64,000 bases of DNA. It comes from Bondarzewia mesenterica. Its lineage: Eukaryota; Basidiomycota; Agaricomycetes; Russulales; Bondarzewiaceae. A program made the position numbers and the translations under genes. Every line of letters starts with the position of its first letter. Position 1 is the first letter of the stretch. Location of the stretch: NCBI GenBank assembly GCA_004802705.1, contig SGPL01000077.1:1-64000 (forward strand). The letters run 5' to 3'. The notes below the pieces were generated by a model that was not told where the DNA came from, searched no databases, and saw nothing but the letters and a program-made list of their open reading frames with translations. Below, piece after piece: positions 13,661 to 24,049 of the stretch.

Positions 13661-14111
13661 GTGTTCTTTGAGAANAAAGTCAAAGACANGTCAAATTCTC
13701 ACACCTTTCATCATATTCATTGGGACAAGCATGTCTCAGTTCACGCATAGAGGCTGGAAGGAGGTGAGAGACATTTTAAAGAAGGATTTTTTGTTCCTTC
13801 ATAATTTGCGATGAATATATAATGGAATTTTGTATGGACTGATGTCATAATTTTGATGTAGCTTATGTATGCATCTTATGAGATGAGAGAGCACACTTTT
13901 TATTTTTATTCTTGAAACTTAAGAAAAGTGATACTATAAAGGACAAGATGTAAGCACAGTCTGCTACTTCTACAGATTATATTATAAATAGATCACAGAT
14001 GCCACAGAGATAGTATGCATGCAGAAGCACATTCAATACCATNATATCAATGATATCCATCCAGTTGGCTAAAGTCAAATCTGGTTCCATCAATTCTGTA
14101 AGCTGTCTCTT

Positions 14112-14441
14112 CTAATCATCATCGAGCACCCTGGTAATACCCTTCCACTCTTTGGCCTTTATAACCAATGCCTCATAGCTATAAGGACTCATCCCCTCCT
14201 CACTTTCCTTCTGCTCAATGGAATGTCTCAACAGTTTATTGAAATTGTGATCNTCCTTGACATTGAGTGCAAAGGACCAGCTGCACCACTTTCCCTTAGC
14301 AATGCAAGCCTCTACGTCTTCTATAGTTCTAATGCAGGCTACATGCTGCCATTCACAGCAATTTTTGCACCAACGTATTACCTCAGGATTTTTGGAGTTG
14401 TAAATGTTATAACATGAACAACTTTTTGTAGCATATGCCAC
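14112..14441 (-). pseudogene. Decayed PHD-finger gene fragment, copy 1
   Basis: A 109-codon minus-strand ORF shows a recognisable PHD-type zinc-ligand pattern: CSCYN, then VIRWCKNCCEWQHVACI with the typical W-x-H-x2-C, and a final Cys in KGKWC. PHD fingers usually bind the histone H3 tail. The following segment (NFNKLLRHSIEQKE, then a region rich in charged residues) matches the tail after the second PHD-like segment at 12.8 kb. These look like two successive decayed copies of one gene family. Downstream, about 14,100-13,660, similarity is lost among stops. Agaric genomes have multi-copy BAH/PHD genes; membership in that group is inference. Confidence 0.45.
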
Positions 14442-14639
14442 AAATTATGATTCCCATTCTAGGGAATTATTCCTTTTCTACAAGGACTCTCTTGTCAGCT
14501 AGGAATTCATGACTTATGGAAATTCATTCCCAGAATTAGAGTAAGAGGATGAAGTCGACTTAGTGTCTATCTATCAGAAGATTAAAAGTTCGACTAGCAA
14601 ACATTAAAAGCACACTATAACTAGATAAGTAAGTAGTAC

Positions 14640-15600
14640 TTATGTCCCTTCAAACTTTCAATCCCAGCTGTGGCGACAACACACATCACAACCCACTTTC
14701 TCTTGTGAATGACCATGCACATTGTGCTTCATTCACAGTCTTTTTCCCCTTCACCTTTGTATCACTCACATCTACAGAAATACCCTCTACGATACTAACA
14801 CCCCAGAATTGGGATGTTCTAAAGTACCCCTATTGAGCAACATCAACTCGCTCTTTCTACCATTTGCACATTCTCAGGTGGGTGCCCACAACCCAGAGGT
14901 CTATCAGATGTGGCTCATTAGTGCAGCATCAATTAATCTTGTTATGACAGCGCAAATGTGCATGAGATCTGCATCACCCTCCTAAAGAAGGACAACAATG
15001 TTGTGCCTCACTTGAATATGCATATAAAGTGCACTAGTTTTAGCATGTCTGATATGTCAAGCAGACTGGATGCTGACTTTGACTTGGATGACACCTAGTC
15101 TCTATAGTGAGTTGCTCTTTCATGCCTAGTTTAACTGCCACATTCACCATCTTTGCATTGCTTTGTATTATTTATAACTCTGTTCACATTGTAGTGCCAT
15201 TGTGCAGCTTCAAGGTATTGTTGAATGATGGGTTCATCTTTGATCAGGCCAACATGTTCCTGTCAATCTCAAGTGCATTCAAATGAACCCAAAATCTTTT
15301 TCCTGGAGCTCAAACTAGATGCCACTATCACTTACTGCATGCTGTACTGGGCCTTATTGTGAATGCCTCACTCTCACATAAGCACAATGTTACTAGTGAG
15401 CTCTTCCAGACACTGTTCATAATGAGAGGCTTAGTACGTCTCTCCCTCACCTTCACCATCTCTGCTGCTCCTATGTGCCAGACTGATTTTAATCTTAAGA
15501 ATGGTGAGAATGCTATTGCTCTCAAGTGAGTCAGATTTTTATGCCGAGTGTGCATTTCTTATTATGAATCCCCCACAGCAACAAGTTCAAGACCCAAACA
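14640..15600 (+). pseudogene. Unidentified plus-strand coding remnant
   Basis: Plus-strand frames give coherent but interrupted protein-like text. STILTPQNWDVLKYP (about 14.8 kb) is followed by GAHNPEVYQMWLISAASINL (about 14.88 kb), then FDQANMFLSISSAF (about 15.24 kb) and a 75-codon open stretch near 15.33-15.56 kb. Stops separate the segments. I do not recognise a domain. A minus-strand motif shared with 9.1 kb lies inside this interval, so it probably contains nested repeats. Coding status and strand are uncertain. Confidence 0.25.
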
Positions 15601-17030
15601 CGTGAACTCTGAGTGAGCCATGGCACATATGAAATAGAGATTCAAAGCAGGTCAGTGCAAGATTCTATCACAATCCCTCAACATCATCACGCAGATGTCT
15701 AGAGGATCATCTAACTAGGACAGCAATTTTTGAGTGCTACAGGTGCTCACAGTGCAGATTGTTCAGATGTGCATAGCACTCGATACACAGTCATTGCCTC
15801 AGTTATAGTGGCTACTACGAGCACAAGTGTCGTCACCACTACAGCATGTATAAGCCTGTTTATTTTTTGCTACATCTGTAATACCCAAAATATGTCTATA
15901 CTTGTGTAACCTTTCATAGAAGTCTGAAATGTCAATGTTGTTCTGGAAACTGAACATGTGTTTAATTTTTTGCATTGCAGCTGTCTTGCCAATAGCTGCT
16001 GCTCTATCAAAACTGAGAGGCATGCTAAATTTCTAAATTGCTGCAGTGCTATGCATTTTTAGCTCCCTCTAACTTAATTCTAGTAATCTTTTTCTTATAA
16101 AAGGCCACCTGGTATGATGACAGTATAGTATTGATGCAATAAAATGTAGATTTATGGTGAGTGGGGAATTAATTTTATGGAACTATATTTAAATACAGAT
16201 AAGATTAGATGATCACTATTGTTTCACTCTGGCAGTGCCACTGCTCAGCACTCAAGTGCTCAAGCCCAAACATTCATAATTTGTTCTTGTGAGTTTCTCT
16301 CTTCCCCTTCCTCATTCCCATCAGTAGTAAAAAATTCATTGCTCACTTGCCTCTTTTGTGCTTGCTTGATAGAGTGTTCATCTTGTACAGCATATTCACT
16401 CTTCCTCTTGCTCAGTTTTATGAGGTCCTAAATGTCACTGGAATATGCCTTTTGCTCAGATTCATGGATTAGTCTAATTATATCAAGGTATGTAGTATGG
16501 TATAATATGCACCTTTTCAAATCTTTGATCAAGAATACAGATCGAGTGTAAGTGAGAGACAAAGTTGAATTTGCCTCGACCACCAAGATAGGTATGAAAG
16601 GTCACCTTGACTTCTACCAGTTGACCTTTATAAAACAAAATCTAGTGTGATGCTGTTATAGCTGAAAATATCACTATAACGTCAGTATCAGAGAGACATA
16701 GAAAGTATTTCATCAATATTGATGATTCACTCACAATAGTCTACAGTGTTGTCTATGGTGTAATGCCCAGCTACATGTGCATTAGCTAAAATGCCATACA
16801 GATCAATAGTTTCTGGAATTACACATGGGTCCACTGTAATGCCTAAGATAGGTGATCTTACAGTGAGTGTTTTGCCAATCATTTTCAAGATTTAGAGCAT
16901 GGTATTCACCTGGATGATGAATTCTTCTACTTCTGGACTAGTGAGGGTAATCTCTTATGATGTCCACCTGTTGTATTAAACATTTTTCATTGCACAGAAG
17001 GAGGAGGAGGATGATGATGATGATGATAAG
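15600..17030. other. AT-rich DNA without supported gene
   Basis: Only short ORFs without recognisable similarity are present, including one of 74 codons on the minus strand at 15,799-16,023. A run of GAGGAGGATGATGATG repeats at about 17,000 precedes the palindrome cluster. Confidence 0.45.
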
Positions 17031-17060
17031 TCTGTGGATGTTCCATGTGTCATGAGATGG

Positions 17061-17241
17061 ATACAAGTCCATCACGACGGACTTGTATCAGCATCTTTCG
17101 AATACATCCATCGATGTTCAGACACATACAGGTCCATCGCGATGGACTTGTATATGACTGGCGATGCAAAGGATGTTGTACAAGTACATCGTGATGGACT
17201 TGTATTCAGGCTAATACAAGTCTGTCGTGATGGACCTGTAT
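17061..17241. repeat. Cluster of four palindromes, ATACAAGTCCATCGC type
   Basis: Four near-perfect palindromes about 28 bp long lie at about 17,061-17,088, 17,127-17,154, 17,179-17,205 and 17,213-17,241. The half-site is ATACAAGTCCATCGC, followed by its mirror complement ending GGACTTGTAT. Spacing between centres is irregular (about 66, 52 and 35 bp). Further half or whole copies occur at about 20,311-20,400, for example GTCGCGATGGACTTGTAC. They could form hairpins or bind a dimeric protein. Function is unknown; this is not a CRISPR array, because spacers are irregular and the DNA is eukaryotic. Confidence 0.8.
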
Positions 17242-17248
17242 GCACACG

Positions 17249-18340
17249 CATAATGTTCGAGCTGCTCACCTGCTGGATCATGTGGTCCACCTTTGACAGC
17301 AACTTGTGGAGGTCAGTTAACACTGACTCCATCATTAGCAGCATCACCACCTCCTTCAGGTCCCACTGCGTCAACATGAAATACAGATGCTTCACTGCCC
17401 TCACCTTCGCCTGCCCCACCTTTGTCTTCACAGATCCTGGCATCTCGTGCCATGCATCCTTGCACTGCGCAAGCACACCATCCCAGTACATCACCATTGC
17501 CTGGTCCGCAGACAGCTTCATGGTCCCCATCTCCTCATAGTAGTGGTGCAGCATCTGCTTGTACACCACATCGATCCTGTCCAGTAGGTCCACGTCCCAC
17601 AGGTCTCACACAATCTTGCTGCCCTTCCTGATCACCTTCTGCACCTTTGTGTGCCATTCAATGAATGCAGCCATATCACCATTGTTCTGCCACTTGCTCG
17701 ACTCACCCATGTCACGCAGCCCCTTCGCCCAGATCTCTGAATGTGCAGCCACTGAGAAATCTACCATCTGCATGATGTTGTCCATCACGCGCAGGCTGTA
17801 TCACATGATCCTGATGTACATCTGCCACATTCGCACATTGGTTAGCAGTGCACAAATGCACACCATCATGCAATACAGTTGTGTTCACTCACTGATTCAT
17901 GCACGTCACGCAAGTGGGTCATCATCCACTGCATGTTTAGCTGGCACACTGTTGCTTTCAGCAACTGCAGCACTTGCGACACCAGCTTCTCCTCCATCAT
18001 CGCTGTGTATATAAACTTGTCACAGTTCCATGACAGATGCGCACCCAGCTCATTCCCCCACTTCATCACCTTCTCTGCTTCACATACAAGTTCATCATGA
18101 CATACCAGTGTCACACGCAGTGAACATAATGAATCAATAAAATTATGCATTCACGTTCTCATCAGCATCATCCATCATCTCAGTCATGTTGCTCACTCAC
18201 CTTCATCGAACAGCTCCACAACCCAGTGTGGCAGCACCAGCCTCTCCTTTAGCCTTGCCTTTCGAGTTGCCTTCTCCATCACCACCTCCTGCTTCTCCTT
18301 TGACTTCACCCTCGCGTTTGAAGTGGCGAAGCAACTAAGG
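17249..18340 (-). pseudogene. Unidentified decayed multi-segment ORF
   Basis: Minus-strand open segments 18150-17866, 17788-17606 and 17593-17072 read as one protein of roughly 350 residues interrupted by few stops; the last two share a frame and are split by one stop near 17,605. Composition is that of a soluble helical protein, with strings such as KVRAVKHLYFMLTQWDLKEV and VLTDLHKLLSKVDHM. An upstream Lys/Glu-rich segment (KVKSKEKQEVVMEKATRKAR, about 18.3 kb) may belong to it. I do not recognise the family. The palindrome cluster lies in its 3' end. It sits directly downstream of the SNF2 remnant on the same strand, so it could be the C-terminal part of the same large gene. Confidence 0.35.
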
Positions 18341-18389
18341 TGGGTGGATGAGAGATGTGAGGGTCGTCAGCATGACCGATCGTGAATAA

Positions 18390-19920
18390 AGCGCTCATAT
18401 TGATAAAGCCAACAGAAAACATCTTAAATTCATGGTAGATGCAGATCTTTCTCCTATGACTTCATAGCTGTCCATCCAGAATGTGTAGGAGAGGCAGAAT
18501 TTATAGTTTACTATCTTTGCTCTCTTTAATGACAGGACCATCGTCATCCATGAGCAAGTACAGAGTGATTTTAACAAGGGCATCGAGCTTGGTGCCCTTG
18601 TGATCATTGTCCCAAAGTTGGCCATCAAGGAAATGTCCTTTTAGAGGAGTGCTGAGTAGGCTATGGAGGTGTGATACTCTATGTAAAAGGACTACATAAG
18701 ATAGTCATAAGTGATGTGTGGGTCAGAAGCCTGAGAAAGATGAAGCTCACGGAGATCGTGAAGTCCTGGATTGATGCCCTTTGCTTCCTAATTTGGAAAG
18801 GACCCTATGAGTGAGGACAGAGGGCAGTGATGGTGGACTTACTTTAGCTGTACGTCCCTGGTCAGACTGAGGAGACGCTGTTTCTCAGAGTCTGTGAGAT
18901 TAAGGTGGATGGATATATTTACGAGCTCGGCAGTTCTTCATTGATGCATCAGCCCATACAGTCGACTGAGTTGATTGTGCAGCAGATTATGCGATCTCGA
19001 AAGAGTGCTTATATTTCAACCAGGTCGCTTGCTATGCATTCATCACAGGTTGCGTGAGATCAGCCTTTTTGTCACCTGGATCAGTCACGCTCTTCAAAAG
19101 GTCACTTTGGTAACTTTGCGCTCTTTGCTTGTCATCTTCATCTATACTGCAATGGGCTCGTTTAATTTTTTTGAAGTGGTCCTTGTCTAAATTATCGCCG
19201 TTTTGTCCTTGAAATGCTGGAAGGCCTATGATGCGACCTAGATGGGTGAGATCCTGAGTTGGGTCAGTGGGTCAAAAAAAGACAGAGGAAGGTTCGCTAC
19301 TGCTGGCTGAGTGACGAGGGGTGTCACAGTTGTGCAGACCATAAGGAAGGACTTTGTTCAGAGGAGCATCGCCCCACAGAATAAGCGATTGGCATTTTGA
19401 AAGTCGTGGGCCTCATCAATAAATACCGTGCTCTACTGATGTGCAAAAATGGTCTTAGACGTGTCTAATATCTTAGGACTTCGAGGATCTGTTGTGGACT
19501 TTCTCCGGTTAGATTGTTTGTCAGTTTTAAAGCAGTGGCTGACTTGAAATGCCAATGTCTTGTCATCATCATTAGATAGGAAGGGGTGAGGGGAGGGATA
19601 ATAAGAGAGAAGGATTTTTTGGACTCACCGAGTTTGTCAGGAGGACAATACAATAACTGAGTGGCAACTGGGCTCAAGGGGAATCAGGTTGTCAGAATTC
19701 AACCTGTGCCCTCCCATTGATGGGATAGAGGAAGACCTCGACCACGCAGGGGGCAAAGAAGGTATAGATTTCTTCCAGCCATTGCATCTGAAGGGAGCTC
19801 AGAACAATGATGAGGTGGGGGAGGTCAGGAATCCTGTCGAGTCCTTGAAAGAAAGGCCGTCTCCCTAAAGAATATGCAGGAGAGGATGTCAGTAGTCCAG
19901 GACTACCAGTCAATGTGGCG
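18390..19920 (-). pseudogene. SNF2-family helicase remnant
   Basis: Minus-strand segments in several frames carry SNF2 helicase landmarks in the correct order. Motif Ia region: LPHLIIVLSSLQMQWLEEI (about 19.80 kb). Motif II: VFIDEAHDFQNANRLF (about 19.41 kb). Motif III region: VCTTVTPLVT (about 19.33 kb). A linker, ISIHLNLTDSEKQRLL, lies at about 18.88 kb, and the start of the helicase C lobe has TKLDALVKITLYLL and KICIYHEF (about 18.42-18.57 kb). Motif I (GKT) is not visible. Stops and frame changes are numerous. SNF2 proteins are DNA-dependent ATPases that remodel chromatin. Agarics carry expanded families of large helicases of this kind; which one this was cannot be told. Confidence 0.65.
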
Positions 19921-19949
19921 CTGATCTCACTGATGATTAAGCCCCTTCA

Positions 19950-20500
19950 GTCACAATACTCTGATTCATCAGAGAAATATGATAAACAATAGCTTTTAGC
20001 AATTAGACCTGGCAGTCAGGAGCAGATCAATATTGAGTTTATGAATGAAGAAGCTAGCTGATCTGAAGCAATATTGCAAGTAAAATCTCATTGTATAGAG
20101 CATGCTAATAATAATTAGACAGAGTGGAGCTTCCTATTCTCACGAATTGTGCTGAATCACAAGTATTGCAGTGGATGAGGGGATGGCTTTTAGAACCTAT
20201 TTAAGCATCAATAGATAATAGAATATGCAGCCCTGACTTAAGGTACTGCTCCCAGAGCTCTTACTTGAATAATATTGAAGATGAATTTGATTGCTGGAAG
20301 AATAAGTACATTATGACAGACTTGTACATCCATACATTCACCCAATGCTAGGTATAAGTATGTCGCGATGGACTTGTACATCGCCTACAGATGCCGTCGC
20401 GATGTACGCTATTGTTCATTTGATTAGGGTGATACAAGTTCCCACTTCTGAAAATGCTGATATTACCCTGGCAGATCCCTCACCTACCTCACCCTATATA
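19950..20500. other. Spacer with dispersed palindrome copies
   Basis: No gene seen. At about 20,311-20,400 there are diverged copies of the 17-kb palindrome, including a half-site ending in GGACTTGTAC and the string GTCGCGATGTAC. This shows that the repeat is dispersed and not confined to one locus. Confidence 0.5.
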
Positions 20501-21000
20501 CATTTTATAGTATGAATTTATAAACCATAATCGCACACCTCAATGGCACATGCACTCTTATTTTATTAAACTGATTGGCACATATTTATAAATCATGACT
20601 GCACACCTTGGTGACATATGCATTCTTTTTATATTAACACGTAATGCTCAGCTCTGCCTCGCTCAGTAAAAGACTTGCAGTTTGATACCCAATTTATGAC
20701 ACTGATCAGCATATATCTATAAATTATGACCGCACACCTCAACAGCACACATAGTCTTCATTATTAACACATAATGCCTGACTTTGCCTCACTTGCTAAA
20801 AAAACTCACTGTCATGCACCTCACTTTATTTTGCCAATCAATGTACATTTATAAATCATGACCATGTCAGAACCCATCGCAGTATGACTTGCACACCTCA
20901 TGTGGCACACATAGTCTTTTTTATTAACACATAACACTCAGCTTTGCCTCGCTCATGAAAAAACTCACCTGCTGGTGCGTAGTCTGCTTAAAGATACGCT
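20500..21000. repeat. Satellite-like repeat of about 130 bp, left block
   Basis: Diverged units recur with the core TTTATAAATCATGACNGCACACC, then a GGCACA(C/T)GCA-T motif, a T-run ending in ATTAA, and a segment like CTCAGCTCTGCCTCGCTC-AGTAAAAGACTTGCAG. Cores lie near 20,520, 20,592, 20,721 and 20,854, a spacing of about 70-135 bp. The first unit is truncated. The same family returns at 22.8-23.5 kb. Confidence 0.75.
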
Positions 21001-22740
21001 CTGTCAAGTAACACAAATAAAAAATATCAGCACTTTGCGTAATAATATGTACGATGCATCGCAGCTTCTTACGCACAATATATATCTGCCACACACATGT
21101 TATCCTCCTCAATTCACATCCACGGGACCACTCTTGCTTTAATACTTGTAGTACATTTACAACCTCAAGCCATCATCAATCAATTTATAAAACACCACTG
21201 AAAATATACACTCTATCTAACCACAAATATGGTGATGGCAGAACACCGATTTATAATTAGCAGTCAACTCCAATATACAAAATTACCTCTTGCCACATAC
21301 TGAGATAGCTCTCATGCCTCATCATCGTTCTCATAAATTGTAACCACTCTTATCAGCATGCATGCATCGATCATCGCACAGCACAATCAAAAGAATATTA
21401 TAAATTGCATCATGTGAAGAGTGAGTTTGATATTTGAGTGTCACCGTAAATTGATCTCATGCACAATCATAAATAAGAAGATAAACAGCCACTGGTGCAA
21501 ATATGAGCCATCACGTATAATTTTAGATGCAACCATAAATGCAGAGACAAAGAGACAATGGCCAAGAGCAGCCAACATCTATGTCATTGACTGCAGTCCA
21601 CCTCATTTTAAGTCAGTTTTTTTACTCATTGAATAACTTTAGATTATTCCATAAAGTATAGATATTAGCGTTGGCACATGCATTGTCTTTCATTTTAAAA
21701 TAATATTCATTCATGCAAGCCTTGCAATGACGTGCTTTTGTAACCTCTCCTTGAAATCTCCTCCTTGTCCTTGCAATGACTCGAGATTTACAGCAGTTTT
21801 GTTTGTTTTATACATAATGTTTACCTTCGTCTCGCCATATAAATCAAGACAAGTCTCTGTATTATAATAATATCGACACATGCGACAATAAGAAGATTGA
21901 AAGATCAAATTCTCTCATGTGCCTCGCTCAATTTTATCTTAAGCATCAATGTGCTTGTACAACTATTATAATTCTACCACGGGGTATGAATTCAAAAAGA
22001 TAACAAGAAGCAGAGCAAGAGATGTCAATATGAAGCATGCAACAGATACATCTTTATACAACTTTAAGCATCACAAGCTGTCAATCTATCAAATCAGTTT
22101 TAATCCTTGCAACATCTTTAATGCAGAAGACTGCATCATCATTGCATTCTCAAACTGCTGAGTGATCAGAGTGATGCTTGACTCTAATAAATAAATATAG
22201 ACATGATCGAGCGATGCAGACAAAACATGTTAACACAGTCAGATTCACTCATACTTGACACACAATGGCCTGTCATAAACAACGTATCATTATATATGGA
22301 TCAACATCAGATGCACATTACTGAGTAAAAATAAAGAGCTTAGAGTTATATTCATTCATTCATTTGACACTCCAGCTCACACATTAATCAGTCATCTACG
22401 TGAATGGTTATCAAAATCAAGCACAAATATATATATTAACTCATTCTATATTATTACGGCCTTGCGACAATGAACGTAGCTATGGCTAATGAATGTACAA
22501 GCTTCAATTCTTTTAAAAATAATAGACTACCAATGCACGTCTCTGAAATACAACTGAGACACCAAGACAAATATGTATCATAACCTTCTAACTTGACCTA
22601 CAGACCTATCTAACAGCTAACAACTTAATAACACTTAATAACTTACCAAAACTTAGCCTAAGCCAACTCTAATGCTAACTGTCCCCCTTGCAACATCGTG
22701 TTTTTGTGACAAGTCGCCCTCTTTATACACCTCCATCCAT
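21000..22740. other. AT-rich DNA between satellite blocks
   Basis: No gene or element is recognised in this 1.7 kb, which separates two blocks of the same satellite. The simplest reading is a later insertion into, or local divergence of, a formerly continuous array. I found no terminal repeats to prove an insertion. Confidence 0.4.
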
Positions 22741-23470
22741 TGAGTCGAGTCGAGCGCTTCACTTTATTTGACCAATGAATATGTATCTGCAAATACCTAG
22801 CTTATCACAAATAATTGCAGCATAGCCCACACATCTCATGCGGAGCACACAGCTATCTTTATTGATATATAACACTCGACTTTGCCTTGCTCGACCAAAC
22901 ACTTGTGATCGAGCATCCACTTTATGAATTCTATTGATATATATCTACAAATAATAACCATATTATGAGTGATCATAGTATGACCCACACAGCTCATGCA
23001 GAGCACACAGCCTTCTCCATTAAGCATCTAATGCTCAGCTCTGCCTTACTCGGTAAAAGACTTGTAGGCACTCTTATTTTATTAAACTGATTGGCATATA
23101 TTTATAAGTCATAACCGCACACCTCAGTGGCACACACAGTCTTTTTTTTATTCACACATGATGCTCAGCTCCACCTCGCTCGATAAAAGACTTGCAGTTT
23201 GATACTCAATTTATTAAGCCGATTGACACATATTTATAAATCATGACTACACACCTCAGTGGTACATGCACTGTTTTTTTATTAATACATAACACTCGGC
23301 TCTGCTTCGCTCAGTAAAATACTTGCAGTTAACACTAATCAGCATATATTTATAAATCATAACTACACACCTCGGTGGCACACGCACACTTTTTTTTATT
23401 AATACATAACGCTCAACTTTACCTTACTCAGTAAAAAAACTTGCAGTTCAATACTCAATTTATGACACTG
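22740..23470. repeat. Satellite-like repeat of about 130 bp, right block
   Basis: Further copies of the left block's repeat. Cores of the type TATAAATCAT-ACTACACACCTC lie near 23,101, 23,238 and 23,360, giving spacings of 122-137 bp. More diverged copies start near 22,820 and 22,950. The last unit is interrupted inside its CAATTTATGACACTGA segment by the 13-bp minisatellite. Confidence 0.75.
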
Positions 23471-23840
23471 AACAAGAAANAACATAAGAAAAAAACATAA
23501 GAAAAAAACATAAGAAAAAAACATAGGAAAAACATAAGAAAAAAACATAGGAAAAAACATAGGAAAAAAAACATCAGAAAAAACATAGGAAAAAAACATA
23601 AGAAAAAACATAAGAAAACATAGGAAAAAAACATAAGAAAAAAACATAGGAAGAAGACATAGGAAGAAAACATAAGAAGAAAACATAGGAANAAAACATA
23701 GGAAAAAAACATAGGAAAAAAAACATAGGAAAAAAACATAGAGAAAAAACATAAGAAAAAACATAAGAAAAACATAAAAAAAACATAGAAAAAAAACATA
23801 GAAAAAACATAAGAACAAAACATAAGAACAAAATATAGAG
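23470..23840. repeat. 13-bp minisatellite, ACATAGGAAAAAA / ACATAAGAAAAAA
   Basis: About 28 tandem units of ACATARGAAAAAA with length variation in the A-run and occasional AAGAAG variants. It opens long reading frames on the minus strand made only of Phe, Tyr, Val, Met, Ser and Cys. These are a by-product of the repeat and are not genes. The array lies inside a satellite unit, so it arose or expanded there. Confidence 0.9.
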
Positions 23841-23849
23841 CACCTAAAC

Positions 23850-24035
23850 TTAGCACATAGTGAAATTTCACTACAAAGCAGTTGACAAAGTAAAAACTAC
23901 CAGCCTATAGTAAAAACTATGGTAGTATCACTATAGTCTAATGCGTAGTGAAGTTTTACTACATACATAGTGAAATCGAATCAGCTAATTAGATTACTTC
24001 CATTTTGCTGATGTTGTAGGATATAGTAAAACTAG
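23850..24035. repeat. TAGTGAAA palindrome cluster at the compartment boundary
   Basis: Within about 180 bp the motif TAGTRAAA recurs, often as palindromes: TAGTGAAATTTCACTA (23,858-23,873, perfect), ATAGTAAAAACTAT (about 23,907), GTAGTGAAGTTTTACTAC (23,945-23,962, imperfect), TAGTGAAATCG (about 23,968) and TAGTAAAACTA (about 24,015). They lie exactly where AT-rich DNA gives way to the GC-rich gene-fragment mosaic. They could be sub-terminal repeats of a mobile element. Confidence 0.6.
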
Positions 24036-24049
24036 CTGGGCAGCTACAA

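Noticed and set aside
17040..17250. CRISPR-like array of short palindromic repeats
   Set aside because: The DNA is eukaryotic, there are only four units with unequal spacers, and no cas genes are present. The repeats are themselves full dyads.
17034..17540. 168-codon plus-strand ORF through the palindrome cluster
   Set aside because: It overlaps the longer minus-strand decayed ORF and is largely composed of the palindromes, which read similarly on both strands.
23399..23871. Three long minus-strand ORFs rich in Phe, Met, Tyr, Val and Cys (up to 139 codons)
   Set aside because: They are produced by the 13-bp minisatellite in all three frames and have no gene-like composition.
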